Positions 17,529 through 27,836 are shown, counted from the first letter of the stretch. The stretch: 64,000 nt of DNA from UBA11612 sp965228575 (GCA_965228575.1 CBDDHW010000065.1:4846-68845); one strand, 5' to 3'. A program made the numbers and translations. Notes: a model not told the origin generated them from the sequence alone.

Positions 17529-18454
17529 CCGAATTGGCGTCTGACATACCAACCAGGTGTGGTTTCGTCGCCGTTCTCGGTGCGCCGAACGCTGGAAAGT
17601 CGACGCTTGTGAATGCCTTGGTTGGCAGCAAGGTGAGCATTGTGACGCCCAAGGCGCAAACAACGCGAGCTATTGTGCGCGGGATCGCCATACTCGGTAG
17701 CACGCAGGTTGTTTTTCTGGACACACCTGGCATTTTCCAAGCCAAGAAACGCATTGAGCGCGCGATGGTCGCGGCGGCCTGGTCAGGTGCCGGGGATGCG
17801 GACGAAATTCTTCTGGTTATAGACGCAGCGAAAGAAAGTCGTGGCAAGGAATTGTCGGACGGCAATGCGCAGATTGTCGAGGACATTAAGTCGTCTGGCC
17901 GAAAAGCATCGCTCGTTCTCAATAAGGTCGATGTCGCCGACAAAAATAATATGCTCAAGCTTACTGAGATATTGAGTCGGACCGAGGCGTTTACCGAAAT
18001 ATTTATGGTCTCTGCTTTGACGGGCGATGGTTTGGATAAAGTACGAGACTATTTATCCGGGGCGATGCAGCCAGGGCCGTGGATGTTTCCGGAAGACGAT
18101 ATTTCGGATATGCCGCTGCGGCTGCTCGCAACCGAAATCACCCGTGAAAAATTGTTCCTCCGATTGCGTCAAGAACTACCGTATTCGTGCGCCGTCGATG
18201 TCGAACATTGGGAGGAACGCAACGACGGAAGCGTACGTATTGATCAGGTCATTTATGTGGCTCGTGAAAACCACCGACCGATCGTACTCGGGCATGGTGG
18301 ACGGTCTATAAAAGCAATAGGTGCATCTGCACGGGCAGAGTTGGAAGAAATGCTGGGCCGGCGTGTCCACCTCTTTCTCCATGTGAAGGTCAACGAGCGT
18401 TGGGGAGAGGAGCGCAATTTCTATCAAACATGGGGGCTCGACTTCGACGCGTGA
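17525..18454 (+). CDS. era: GTPase Era
   Basis: The 309-residue GTPase binds 16S rRNA and helps 30S assembly. G motifs are intact: GAPNAGKST (P-loop) near 19, FLDTPG near 65 and NKVD near 131. A C-terminal KH domain contains the VLGHGGRSIKAIGASAR loop. The GTG start at 17525 overlaps the rnc stop codon, so translation is coupled; rnc-era-recO is a conserved order. Confidence 0.96.
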   Translation: MTELASDIPTRCGFVAVLGAPNAGKSTLVNALVGSKVSIVTPKAQTTRAIVRGIAILGSTQVVFLDTPGIFQAKKRIERAMVAAAWSGAGDADEILLVIDAAKESRGKELSDGNAQIVEDIKSSGRKASLVLNKVDVADKNNMLKLTEILSRTEAFTEIFMVSALTGDGLDKVRDYLSGAMQPGPWMFPEDDISDMPLRLLATEITREKLFLRLRQELPYSCAVDVEHWEERNDGSVRIDQVIYVARENHRPIVLGHGGRSIKAIGASARAELEEMLGRRVHLFLHVKVNERWGEERNFYQTWGLDFDA

Positions 18455-18513
18455 TTCAGTTTTTATGGCTGAAACAGTGAAGGGGCTGAAATAGACGTCG
18501 CGCGGGGGGCGCC

Positions 18514-18684
18514 GTGAGTATATTTGGAGTATCTTGCTTCTTTGCGGGCGTTTTATCCCTCGCGTTTCTCGTGATGCGCAGAGGGCAGCGGGTTCCCCAA
18601 AACTGGATGGACCACACCGCATTGTTTGTCGGTGTTGCGGGAACAATTCTGGGCCTTGCGATCGTTTTTCTAAGATTTAGCTAA
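18514..18684 (+). CDS. Small two-helix membrane protein between era and recO (56 residues)
   Basis: GTG 18514 opens 56 codons to TAA 18682-18684, with a GGGGGG stretch 5-10 bp upstream as a ribosome-binding site. The product has two hydrophobic helices (about 4-20 and 36-54) split by a short basic loop (RRGQRVPQNW). It fills most of the 245-bp gap between era and recO, and recO starts 15 bp after it. I do not recognise a family. Its operon position and membrane profile argue that it is real. Confidence 0.6.
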   Translation: MSIFGVSCFFAGVLSLAFLVMRRGQRVPQNWMDHTALFVGVAGTILGLAIVFLRFS

Positions 18685-18699
18685 GGAGCATTTCTGCTC

Positions 18700-19422
18700 A
18701 TGGCGGTCAGTTGGGAAGATGAGGGCATTGTGATTTCGGTTCGCCGGTTCGGTGAGCACGACGCTATCGTTTCGCTGTTGACCGCATCGCAAGGTCGCCA
18801 TGTTGGTCTTGTTAAAGGCGGAACTGGCCGAAAACTTCGCGGCGTTCTTCAGCCTGGGAATTTAATCCGGGCGAGTTGGCGGGCTCGTCTTGATGAACAC
18901 CTCGGCAATTATACCGTGGAGGCGATTCAGAGTTATGCCGCGCGGGCCTTATCCGATGCAGACTCTCTCGCGGGATTAAGTGCGTTGTGCGCCATGGTGG
19001 AGGAAACCCTTCCGGAGCGTGAGCCTCATATCGAAGTTCATGACCGGACTCTTGATCTTCTTAAAACACTTGGCGACGACACATGGCCGCGTGAGTATGC
19101 GCGCTGGGAACTCTCCTTGTTGACAGACATGGGATACGGGCTCGATCTCTCGAACTGTGCGGCGACGGGAAGCAACCATGACTTAATTTACGTCTCGCCT
19201 AAATCTGGTCGGGCGGTCTCGCGCGCGGCGGGAGAGCCCTATATCGATAAATTGCTGGCGTTACCGTCCTTCCTGCACCAAGCGGATATTGACCCGACCT
19301 CCCGCGAAATTGGGCAAAGCCTCGCCTTGACCGGATATTTTTTTGACACCCGGGTGTTTGGCCCCAACAATCGCAAGCTTCCAGCCTCGCGCACACGATT
19401 TGTAGTGCGTTTTAGTCCGTAA
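18700..19422 (+). CDS. recO: DNA repair protein RecO
   Basis: The 240-residue RecO helps RecR load RecA on SSB-coated DNA. It shows an N-terminal OB-fold (DEGIVISVRRFGEHDAIVSLLT) and a helical C-terminal domain (RWELSLLTDMGYGLDLSNCA). The zinc-binding cysteine set of some RecO proteins is not complete here, as in many alphaproteobacteria. TAAGGAG from the upstream stop serves as ribosome-binding site. Confidence 0.93.
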   Translation: MAVSWEDEGIVISVRRFGEHDAIVSLLTASQGRHVGLVKGGTGRKLRGVLQPGNLIRASWRARLDEHLGNYTVEAIQSYAARALSDADSLAGLSALCAMVEETLPEREPHIEVHDRTLDLLKTLGDDTWPREYARWELSLLTDMGYGLDLSNCAATGSNHDLIYVSPKSGRAVSRAAGEPYIDKLLALPSFLHQADIDPTSREIGQSLALTGYFFDTRVFGPNNRKLPASRTRFVVRFSP

Positions 19423-19490
19423 CATACTAGGTCTTGTGGTCCCGGCACGCTGCCCGCTATGGTGCCGCGCTGAACGTATTTGAGATTCAA

Positions 19491-21803
19491 ATGGCCAAAG
19501 CCCGCAAACCTCGAAAGAAATCTCCGGCGAAACCAGCCGCTGAAAATATTCGTACCGCACCTCTCGCCGATGCCTTAGGCGAGCGTTATCTGGCCTACGC
19601 GCTTTCCACCATCGTTTCGCGGTCGCTGCCCGATGTTCGCGACGGCCTCAAACCCGTTCACCGTCGCTTGTTGTATGCCATGCGGCAACTCAAGCTCGAT
19701 CCCGCCGGTGGATTTAAAAAATGCGCCCGCGTGGTCGGCGATGTCATCGGCAAGTATCACCCGCACGGGGATACCGCGGCGTACGATGCCCTTGTGCGTT
19801 TGGCGCAGGAATTCGCGGTTCGGTTTCCCCTTGTGGAAGGCCAAGGGAATTTCGGGAACATCGACGGTGATAACGCCGCGGCGATGCGCTACACCGAAGC
19901 CAAACTCACGGCATTCGCGCAGGCCCTCATGGAGGGCCTCGATGATGATGCTGTGGATTTCAGGCTCACCTATGACGGCGAAGACTCCGAGCCCATCGTT
20001 ATGCCCGCGGCGGTTCCCAACTTGCTGGCAAATGGATCGGCGGGCATAGCCGTTGGGATGGCAACAAATATTCCGCCGCACAATGTGGGTGAAATTTGCG
20101 ATGCGCTTTTGCATCTCATCAAAACGCCGCGCGCGCAAATTGGAACGCTTGTTGATCACATGAGCGGCCCTGATTTTCCCACTGGCGGTGTGCTGGCCGA
20201 GAACCGCGAAACAATTGTCGACGCTTACAAAAACGGCCGTGGGTCTTTCCGTATCCGCGCGAAATGGAGCAAAGAGGACCTGGGCCGCGGCCAATATCAA
20301 ATTGTCGTCACCGAAATTCCCTATCAGATTCCCAAATCCCGTCTCATTGAACGTATCGCCGCTTTGATGGAAGAAAAGAAACTTCCGGTCCTAGCTGATA
20401 TTCGCGATGAGTCTGCGGAAGATGTGCGCATTGTCTTAGAGCCCAAATCACGCAGCGTCGAAGCAGATCAATTGATGGAACAAATGTTCCGCCAAACAGA
20501 TCTGGAATCGCGGTTCGGTCTCAATATGAATGTGCTTGATGCTGCCGGTGTTCCGCGGGTGATGGATCTCCGTGAGGTCTTGCAGTCTTTTCTCGACCAC
20601 CGGCAAGTCGTTCTCGTGCGCCGCTCAAAGCACCGGCTGGCTGCGATCACCCGCAGACTGGAAACACTCGGCGGGTACCTGATCGCTTATCTCAATCTCG
20701 ACGCGGTTATTCGGATTATTCGCAAAGAGGATGAGCCAAAACCCGTCCTTATGAAGAAATTCAAACTTTCCGATCTTCAGGCCGAAGCCATTTTGAACAT
20801 GCGCCTGCGCTCCTTGCGCAAACTTGAAGAAGTGGAAATTAAAGCCGAACATAAAAAGCTCACGGCCGAGAAAAAAGAGCTGAACGCGTTACTGAAAGAT
20901 AAAAAACGGCAATGGCGCGTCATCGCAGATCAGATCAAAACCGTCAAAGACACGTTCGGCCAGAAAACCGATTTAGGAAAACGGCGCACGGAGTTGGGCG
21001 AAGCGCCTTCGGCAGTCATCGTCCCTATTGAATCCTTTATCGAAAAAGAACCTTTGACCGTCATTTTATCGGCGAAAGGCTGGGTCCGTGCGATGAAGGG
21101 ACATCGCGATGATGTGGGCGCGGGCAAAGCAAGTTTGAAGTTTAAAGAAGGTGATGTCTTCCAAAGCGCCGTGAAGGCCCAGTCCACAGATAAGATATTG
21201 CTGTTCGCGTCTGACGGACGGTTCTACACGCTCTCGGCCGACAAGTTACCCCAAGGTCGCGGGTTCGGAGATCCAATTCGTTTGCTGGTAGATTTGCCGA
21301 ATGACGCCAAGATCGTTTCAATGATGGTCTATGCGCGCGAGCAAAAATTTCTATTGGTCTCTTCGGCGGGCCGGGGTTTTGTTGTCACGGCCGAGCAGGT
21401 CTTTGCGCAAACCAAGAATGGAAAACAAGCTTTGAATTTGTCCAAGGACGAAAAGGGATGTGTCTGTGCTCCGGTTCCAGGGACATCGGGTGCGGGCGAT
21501 GATTTACTGAGTGGCAAACCCCCTGATTCTGTCGCCGTCATCGGCGTAAATAGGAAATTACTTATTTTCCCGCTCAAGGACGTACCCGAAATGGGTCGTG
21601 GTCGCGGGGTGATCCTGCAGCGCTACAAGGACGGTGGATGTGCAGACGCCAAAGTCTTTACCTTGAAGGAAGGTTTGGTGTGGAAATCCGGCGGGCGGGA
21701 GCGCACGGAAACCGATCTTAAAGCTTGGATTGGAGCGCGCGCACAAGCCGGACGCATGCCGCCGCGAGGTTTCTCACGTGAAGACCGCCCATTTTCGGGT
21801 TGA
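19491..21803 (+). CDS. parC: DNA topoisomerase IV subunit A
   Basis: The 770-residue subunit cuts and rejoins DNA during decatenation. The N-terminal domain has the quinolone-region motif YHPHGDTAAYDALVRLAQ and the catalytic tyrosine in AAMRYTEAKLT; a coiled-coil tower and a C-terminal beta-pinwheel follow. The C-terminal domain lacks a clear GyrA box, supporting ParC over GyrA. I chose ATG 19491; the frame is open 57 bp further upstream without a good ribosome-binding site. parE is not in the window. Confidence 0.94.
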   Translation: MAKARKPRKKSPAKPAAENIRTAPLADALGERYLAYALSTIVSRSLPDVRDGLKPVHRRLLYAMRQLKLDPAGGFKKCARVVGDVIGKYHPHGDTAAYDALVRLAQEFAVRFPLVEGQGNFGNIDGDNAAAMRYTEAKLTAFAQALMEGLDDDAVDFRLTYDGEDSEPIVMPAAVPNLLANGSAGIAVGMATNIPPHNVGEICDALLHLIKTPRAQIGTLVDHMSGPDFPTGGVLAENRETIVDAYKNGRGSFRIRAKWSKEDLGRGQYQIVVTEIPYQIPKSRLIERIAALMEEKKLPVLADIRDESAEDVRIVLEPKSRSVEADQLMEQMFRQTDLESRFGLNMNVLDAAGVPRVMDLREVLQSFLDHRQVVLVRRSKHRLAAITRRLETLGGYLIAYLNLDAVIRIIRKEDEPKPVLMKKFKLSDLQAEAILNMRLRSLRKLEEVEIKAEHKKLTAEKKELNALLKDKKRQWRVIADQIKTVKDTFGQKTDLGKRRTELGEAPSAVIVPIESFIEKEPLTVILSAKGWVRAMKGHRDDVGAGKASLKFKEGDVFQSAVKAQSTDKILLFASDGRFYTLSADKLPQGRGFGDPIRLLVDLPNDAKIVSMMVYAREQKFLLVSSAGRGFVVTAEQVFAQTKNGKQALNLSKDEKGCVCAPVPGTSGAGDDLLSGKPPDSVAVIGVNRKLLIFPLKDVPEMGRGRGVILQRYKDGGCADAKVFTLKEGLVWKSGGRERTETDLKAWIGARAQAGRMPPRGFSREDRPFSG

Positions 21804-21819
21804 TTGGAACCTTTTAAGT

Positions 21820-22569
21820 TTAGCTCAAGCTGTCTTCAGCCGCGCTCGCCACCGAGAATTTCTCCCACTCAGATCCACGCAGGTATTCAAGGGGTTGGAA
21901 ACGGGCTTTGTACGCCATCTTCGGCGAATTTTCGATCCAGTAGCCCAAATAAACATAAGGCAGATTTAATTTCCTTGCCTGTTCAATGAGCCAAAGAACG
22001 ATGAAGTTTCCCAAACCGTTGCGTGAGACATCGGTTTCGAAAAAACTATACACCGCCGACAATCCATCGCTCGTGCGGTCGGTCAAACATACAGCGGTCA
22101 GTTTGCCTGAAGCGTCACGGTATTCGACGAGGAATGTGTCAATCGGACTGTCCTCGATCATCGCGCTATATTCATAAAATCCCATCAGTGCCATGTCGCT
22201 GCCCGAGTGGCGCGACTGCTGATACCGCGCGAAGAGTTCGTATTGTTCGGTGGACGCACGGGCGGGAACTTTGATGGCCACAAGGTCTTGGTTTTGCCGC
22301 CAGATGCGAGTCATAGACCGGCGGCGCTGAAAGTCGGAAACGACCACCCGAACTGGAACGCACGCGTTGCATCCCGGGCAGGCAGGGGCATAAGCAATGG
22401 AATGACTGCGCCGGAAACCTGAGCGCGCCAAACTTTCATGTGCGCTATCGGCGATAGATCCCGCTAGTTCTGTGACAAGTTTACGCTCAAGACGATCAGG
22501 CAGGTACGGGCACGGCAAAGGGGCCGTGGTGAAAAAAAACTGCGGGCGCTTAAGTGGTGTCTGGTCCAT
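21820..22569 (-). CDS. bpt: Aspartate/glutamate leucyltransferase (arginyl-tRNA-protein transferase family)
   Basis: The 249-residue protein transfers an amino acid, usually Leu in bacteria, from tRNA to acidic N-termini, marking proteins for ClpAP degradation. Family motifs are visible: ACPGCNACVPVRV near 58 (the Cys cluster), DMALMGFYEYSAM near 125 and the GNAT-like C-terminal half ending YLGYWIENSPKMAYKARFQPLE. It converges with parC 16 bp away. Confidence 0.9.
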   Translation of the reverse strand: MDQTPLKRPQFFFTTAPLPCPYLPDRLERKLVTELAGSIADSAHESLARSGFRRSHSIAYAPACPGCNACVPVRVVVSDFQRRRSMTRIWRQNQDLVAIKVPARASTEQYELFARYQQSRHSGSDMALMGFYEYSAMIEDSPIDTFLVEYRDASGKLTAVCLTDRTSDGLSAVYSFFETDVSRNGLGNFIVLWLIEQARKLNLPYVYLGYWIENSPKMAYKARFQPLEYLRGSEWEKFSVASAAEDSLS

Positions 22570-22689
22570 CTTTCTACGCGTATTGTGGATTTCGCCGCGT
22601 GCCGGTGGTTCCGATCACGCGTCTATAGAATGACCGGCACACCCGCTCGTTGCAAGCGTTGCGACGCGTCTAACCTCGGCAAATTTTAC

Positions 22690-23709
22690 CTAGTTTGCGG
22701 GCGCTGATGACCCAAATGTTTCGCCGGGTGTGGGGGCCAAGGGTTCTGGTAGCGTGCTGCGCTCAAGGAAATTCGGCAATCTATCGAACTCATCGCCTGA
22801 CAGGTTTTCACCCCGTAGAAGAATTATTGAGATGCGTCGGTTCCGAGGAGAGCGGGGCTGCGCTGGGTCGAGGGGCTCTCGGTCGGCCAGGCCGACGACC
22901 TTCCCAACCTGCCGGTCGTCTACTCCACCTTGCAAAAGGACACGGCGGGTCGCAAGAGCGCGGTCCGATGACAGCTCCCAGTTGGTATATCCGGACGGGT
23001 CAACCGCGGTTGACGGATCGGTATGTCCAGAGATGCTCAATTTGTTCGGCATTTTGCGAATGACACTCGCGACCTGCACGAGAAGGTCGCGCGTGCGCGG
23101 ATAAAGCTGAGCACTTCCCGGCGCAAACATGTCCACTTTATCTTGATCGGCAATCTGAATACGCAAACCTTCCGGCGTGCTATCGATCAAAAGGCTGTTG
23201 GCGAGCGGGGCAAGATCGGGCACACCGCTGATTTGTTCGCGTAGCTCTTCTGCGACTTGCTCAAATTGTTCTTGTTCTTTTGCTTCGAGAGCGGCCTGGA
23301 TAGCGTCTTCTTCAATATCCGAAGCTTCATTCGGATCTGTCATTTCCGAGCCACCTGACCCGACAGATGGGGGCGGTAAAATCACAGCCGCTGTGGAGCC
23401 CGTGATGCTTTGCTCTGCACCTTCGCCGATGGCTTGACCGCCGAGCATACCGCCGGCACCGCTCTCGCGCGTGGATGCCGCGATTGGTGTGAAATATTCC
23501 GCAACCCCATTGAGCTGCTGTTCTGTTACAGCATTTAAAAGCCATAGCAGGAGGAAGAAGGCCATCATCGCCGTCACGAAGTCCGCGTAGGCAACCTTCC
23601 ACGCGCCGCCATGATGACCATGGCCACCCTTTTTGACGCGTTTGATAATTGTAACGCCGCCTTCGCCGCCAAGTCCGCCGGCGCCACCAAAATCAGGCCG
23701 TTCTGCCAT
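22690..23709 (-). CDS. motB: Flagellar motor stator protein MotB
   Basis: The 339-residue protein has a glycine-rich cytoplasmic N-terminus, one membrane helix carrying the proton-channel aspartate (AYADFVTAMMAFFLLLWL, about 40-57), a plug/linker region rich in Gly and acidic residues, and an OmpA-like peptidoglycan-binding domain (LSISGHTDPS near 225, LATRRVLLQGGV, NRRISIILL). It anchors the stator to the wall. motA is not adjacent. This is the only clear flagellar gene here and suggests a motile organism. Confidence 0.9.
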   Translation of the reverse strand: MAERPDFGGAGGLGGEGGVTIIKRVKKGGHGHHGGAWKVAYADFVTAMMAFFLLLWLLNAVTEQQLNGVAEYFTPIAASTRESGAGGMLGGQAIGEGAEQSITGSTAAVILPPPSVGSGGSEMTDPNEASDIEEDAIQAALEAKEQEQFEQVAEELREQISGVPDLAPLANSLLIDSTPEGLRIQIADQDKVDMFAPGSAQLYPRTRDLLVQVASVIRKMPNKLSISGHTDPSTAVDPSGYTNWELSSDRALATRRVLLQGGVDDRQVGKVVGLADREPLDPAQPRSPRNRRISIILLRGENLSGDEFDRLPNFLERSTLPEPLAPTPGETFGSSAPAN

Positions 23710-23834
23710 GTATCCTCAACTTCCCACTTACAATTTCACCGCGCGAAGATTTTTTAAATACTCTAATTTGCCGCGCCGATATGTAATTTTCCCAATTCTG
23801 CCACAACCTTAGCCCAGACAAGGTAAAATATTCA

Positions 23835-26247
23835 CTACCGTGCGGGACGCAAAATAAGGCGGTTTTCTGCGGATTCTAATGTTGGAGCATTGAAATAGCG
23901 CCCGTCCCGCCAAGATTCTAGCAAATCATCATATTGTGGTGAGGCGAGGTGACCGGACTGTCCACCAGCCATTGTAAAAAGGGACTGACTACGATCTCCA
24001 AGGTCAAATATGGAGCGGACCGCTGGCCCGTGTCCCTGGCGAAATGGAACGCGCGCATCCGAGGGGGCATGCGATCCCACATTTATTGTGTAAGCCCCGC
24101 CACCGTTCGCGATTTTCATTTTTCCAAGATCAGAAACTAGCGGCAGATTTCCGAACAATAAATGTGAAAAAGTAGCTGCGTGGTAGTCACCCCATTTGAT
24201 ATCTGCGATCTCGCTTAACCCTTCTTTGCTCAGCCAATCTTTGACATCTGTCCACGCAGCTGTGATTTGAGTCTCACAGTTTTCCAATTCATCCGTTTGA
24301 ATGTTGTCGCACCACGTGGTGTTGACCTTTATGACTTCTCTTATGAATTCTGCGCGAACGCCTCTAAAGCGAGGGTAGGTGTCCTCCAATTCATCCTTCG
24401 CAAGTCTTTCCTTTGTTTTCTCCATCCAGAGAACAAGAAGAAGGGGCTCTGCGCGATCAGAACGCATATCTCCGTCCCAGGCAGAGAGGGCCGAGAGCAT
24501 CGGATCGGTTGCTCGCATTTGCTTGGGGACTTGGCTCAACAAGATAGGCGTCATCTCTCGCGCCATGAGAGAGACCTGATCCATTTGCGCTGTTTTTGTT
24601 GTGTTCAGGTCGTTATTGTTTCCGCTGGCGACAAGCTGAGTAATTCTATTCGCCCGGTGGGGCGAGCGCCACCGCGCCGCAATCAAATGCGGATAGCTGT
24701 CAGACACGATTTTGTTGTTTGCGTTAATTAAGGCACCGGATCGTGGATTTAAGGTGTTTGGCAATTCCTCAAAAGGAATCCAGTCCACCCAATCATATTC
24801 ACCGGTCCATCCCGGTACCGGCACGGTCCCGTCACCCGACTTACGGATGGGAACGCGCGCGGGGGCATAAAATCCAATTTCGCCGTTGGTGTCCGCATAG
24901 ACAATATTTTGCTGGGGCGCGTGAAAATTTCGCAAGGCGTCTGTAAAACTATGGACGTCAGTAGCACGGGCCATGCGATATACGGATTCAGAGGTTTTAT
25001 CGTCGGGTTGGAGTACGTTGACGGCGAAGGCAACGGCGTGATTTTCCGCTGTCAGGTCAGCTATGCTGTCGCCGACCGGAAGGAACATCAGACACAATAG
25101 GACCGTGGTGACTTTCCCGGATCGTAAGGTCAACGGATGCCCCGAATCTCACATTTATTTTTTCCTCGCGCACGTGAAAGGGAACCATTCCCTCGGGCGT
25201 TTCATATGAGTCCCCATCGTCCGAGACCCTTTCAATAAAGAGGTCTCCGGTGTCGGCGTGGACCGTGGTCAATCCCCAGGCGACGTGGTCGTTCTGACCA
25301 ATAAGGTGAAAGGGGACCCCCGGCACGGTCGCACCAAAAATGTTATGCCCCGGATACTCAAGCCCAGCGAGGTACCACAGGTTGGGTGCTTGAAAACCGA
25401 GGTGTGGGTCGCTGGCAAGGAGGGGACTGCCCGACGTTGTACGTTCGCCATTTATGGCCCAAACATTTGAAGCAATTGTCGGCCTCAAGACTTCCGTCAA
25501 ATCGTCAAGCAGTTGAGAGAAACGTAAGTCGCCAAATGTTGCCGCAGTTTGCTCCCACAAAATCATTTGGTCGGTTGGACCTTGCTGCGGCCAGAGCTGG
25601 CGGGCTTTCTCTATGCCAAGTTTCTCGATCAGAAGGGCGTCCGCGAGTTCCTCATTCCAGTTTCCTGAAAGCCGCAGCCCCATGATTTTTTGCCAGACCA
25701 TTGAATCTGCGGGTTGCCACGGCTCGGGTTCAAACCAAAGCGCATGGTACTCAACGGGCAGGGGGTGTCCGCTTTCGATCCATGCATTAACGCCGGCCGC
25801 ATAACTTTCCGCAACGGCGATCACGTCAGGATGAAGATCTGGAAGATCCTCTTGCACGCGCCGGTAAAGCCCAAGCGTGCGCGTATATTTGTCGGCGCGA
25901 ACTGCGAGAGGTCCTATCAGTTCAGCAAGCCGCCCTTGACCTTGCCTGCGCATAAGTTCCATCGCGAACAGGCGGTCTTGGGCATGGGCATACCCGAGGC
26001 CGAAATAGGCGTCGCGTTCGCTGCCCGCGGAGATGATCGGAATTCCTCTTTCATCTCGGGCAATAGTGATAGAGCCCGTGAGGCCTTCGACCTCAACCTC
26101 TCCGCTCATATCGGGTATCGCGCGTTGGGCAGATATCCATAGATAAAAGACCCAAATCGACATGAGTAAGAGCAGCGCAATAATAATCGAGAAAAAAAAG
26201 CGCCCAGCCAATCTCATGCTGTGAGCGGCAATAGAATGTGTACCCAT
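23835..26247 (-). pseudogene. Penicillin acylase-family hydrolase, interrupted by a +1 frameshift
   Basis: The gene starts at 26247 with an N-terminal membrane/export segment. It continues through the alpha-subunit region (GLGYAHAQDRLFAMELMRR) to the autoprocessing site, with the N-terminal serine nucleophile in TIASNVWAINGERT. Near 25070-25090 the frame is lost at VPSGRRQHS-stop. The remainder of the beta subunit continues in another frame from GDSIADLTAEN to the stop at 23835. Removing one base (within GGTCGGC on the coding strand) restores a single protein of roughly 790 residues. The family hydrolyses amides such as beta-lactam side chains or acyl-homoserine lactones in the periplasm. It may be a real pseudogene or a base-call error. 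Confidence 0.8.
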
Positions 26248-26311
26248 AAGTGAAAAATTCGTGCTATTTTTATTGAATACTCTTGGCCTTAGAACAACAT
26301 TGGCCTTTGCA

Positions 26312-26551
26312 ATGTCTCAGTTCAAGTCATACCTCAAACGTGGTCCTGCTCGCGAGCTCGACTCAAATGGTTCCGTTGTTTCCGAAGTTTTGTTCGAAAT
26401 GATATCGATCGGAAACTCGGTAAAAGTCTCGGCGATCGATCCGCATACGAATACCGAGGTGAGTGTAATCGGATCAATTCATATGAGTCTTTACAGTTTA
26501 AAGATGAATGCTCTGAGAAAGCTTCAGGCAGTCGTCCGCAAGAAGGGCTAA
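26312..26551 (+). CDS. Small DUF6898-like conserved protein
   Basis: The 79-residue protein starts at ATG 26312 (MSQFKSYLKRGPARE); the frame is open further upstream but that part looks non-coding. The core ISIGNSVKVSAIDPHTNTEV resembles a short alphaproteobacterial family of unknown function that I recall as DUF6898. No catalytic pattern is visible. It is divergent from the acylase gene and lies 116 bp upstream of the lectin-like gene. Confidence 0.6.
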   Translation: MSQFKSYLKRGPARELDSNGSVVSEVLFEMISIGNSVKVSAIDPHTNTEVSVIGSIHMSLYSLKMNALRKLQAVVRKKG

Positions 26552-26614
26552 CCCCTTAAAAATGCATTAGGGACAAGGGCTTGTGGCGCATTGGCAGCGC
26601 CAGCCAATATATGG

Positions 26615-26631
26615 TATTCCCTCCCGGAATA
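26615..26631. repeat. Short inverted repeat upstream of the lectin-like gene
   Basis: TATTCC and GGAATA face each other across a 5-bp CTCCC spacer, 36 bp upstream of the ATG at 26668. No run of T follows, so it is not a terminator. It could be an operator or a 5'-leader hairpin. Confidence 0.3.
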
Positions 26632-26667
26632 AAGCGTAAGCACAGCTATATTTGACGGGGGCGGACC

Positions 26668-27318
26668 ATGAAAAAAGCACTATTCGTTGCAGCGGCGATT
26701 TTAGCGCTCGGCGCGACCGGCGCGGTTTCACAAGACAAACCGTCCGACAAAATGAGCTTCTTTTTGACTAGCGTTGGTTCCGGCGATGGCGCCAATCTTG
26801 GTGGCCTTGAGGGGGCAGACGCACATTGCCAAATGTTAGCGAGCGCGGTCGGAGCAGGCGGAAAAACTTGGCGCGCCTACCTTAGTGCTCAAGCGATCAA
26901 TGGTCATGAGCCCGTGAATGCGCGCGACCGTATTGGCGGCGGTCCATGGTTTAATTCTAAGGGCGTGCAAATTGCCACCGACATTGAAGAACTGCACGGC
27001 GATAACAACCTTACCAAAGACACCCAGCTGACGGAAAAGGGCGAGATCGTCAACGGTCGCGGAGATACACCCAATCAGCACGACATCCTTACCGGCGCTA
27101 ACTTAGACGGTACGACTTTCCCGCCAGGTGAAGATCGCACCTGCCGAAATTGGACAAGCAATGGAGAAGGAAGCGCGCAGGTCGGCCATCATGATCGCAC
27201 CGGTGGAGGTCCAAATCCGACATCGTGGAATAGCTCTCATGGTTCGCGCGGATGCAGTCAGGCCAATCTCGTTGCAACCGGCGGGAACGGATATTTCTAC
27301 TGTTTTGCCGTAAATTAA
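26668..27318 (+). CDS. Exported lectin-like (C-type-lectin/endostatin-fold) protein
   Basis: The 216-residue protein has a clear signal peptide (KKALFVAAAILALGATGAVS) and one domain of the secreted 'lectin' type found in many alphaproteobacteria: FFLTSVGSGDGANLGGLEGADAHC at its start, RDRIGGGPWFNSKG near 90 and CRNWTSNG near 150. The terminal cysteines (GCSQAN, YFYCFAVN) probably form disulfides with earlier ones. Ligand and role are unknown; a carbohydrate-binding or surface role is inferred only from the fold. It is 21 bp upstream of rpiB. Confidence 0.72.
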   Translation: MKKALFVAAAILALGATGAVSQDKPSDKMSFFLTSVGSGDGANLGGLEGADAHCQMLASAVGAGGKTWRAYLSAQAINGHEPVNARDRIGGGPWFNSKGVQIATDIEELHGDNNLTKDTQLTEKGEIVNGRGDTPNQHDILTGANLDGTTFPPGEDRTCRNWTSNGEGSAQVGHHDRTGGGPNPTSWNSSHGSRGCSQANLVATGGNGYFYCFAVN

Positions 27319-27339
27319 CCTGACCCTTTTGAGTGATTA

Positions 27340-27795
27340 ATGTCCGATAATCTTCTTGCCCGTGCGGGCGAAACCGTTGCAATCGCCAGTGATCACGCTG
27401 GAGTTGATTTGAAAAATACATTGTCCGGCGACCTTAAGACTCTCGGATTTCAAGTTCTCGACCTGGGCACGAACGACGAAACGTCTGTTGATTACCCGGA
27501 TTTTGGTCACGCGCTAGCGGATGCCGTGGCCGACAAAAAGGCTGTTGCGGGTGTCGCAGTCTGCGGGACGGGCATCGGCATTTCAGTCGCGGCCAATCGT
27601 CATCCCGGCGTGCGTGCAGCTTTGGTTCACAACGAATTTACGGCAGAGATGGCACGGCAACATAACAATGCGAACGTGCTGGCACTTGGGGCCCGGGTTG
27701 TCCCGAAGGACCTTGCGCGAAGTCTTCTAAAAATTTTCTTCTCAACCGAATTTGAAGGTGGTCGACACGCGCGGCGCGTAGAGAAACTGGGCTAA
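27340..27795 (+). CDS. rpiB: Ribose 5-phosphate isomerase B
   Basis: The 151-residue enzyme interconverts ribose 5-phosphate and ribulose 5-phosphate. Landmarks are IASDHAGVDLKN near 15, DYPDFGHALADAV near 49, the catalytic-cysteine loop VCGTGIGISVAANR near 71 and NEFTAEMARQHNNANVL near 98. It stands directly upstream of glyA, the usual alphaproteobacterial order. Confidence 0.95.
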   Translation: MSDNLLARAGETVAIASDHAGVDLKNTLSGDLKTLGFQVLDLGTNDETSVDYPDFGHALADAVADKKAVAGVAVCGTGIGISVAANRHPGVRAALVHNEFTAEMARQHNNANVLALGARVVPKDLARSLLKIFFSTEFEGGRHARRVEKLG

Positions 27796-27836
27796 CTCTC
27801 AGAACCACACCAAAAAGAATAAAGGACGTTTAAACA

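Noticed and set aside
27796..27836. Glycine riboswitch before glyA
   Set aside because: The 41-bp gap after rpiB is too short and lacks the motif.
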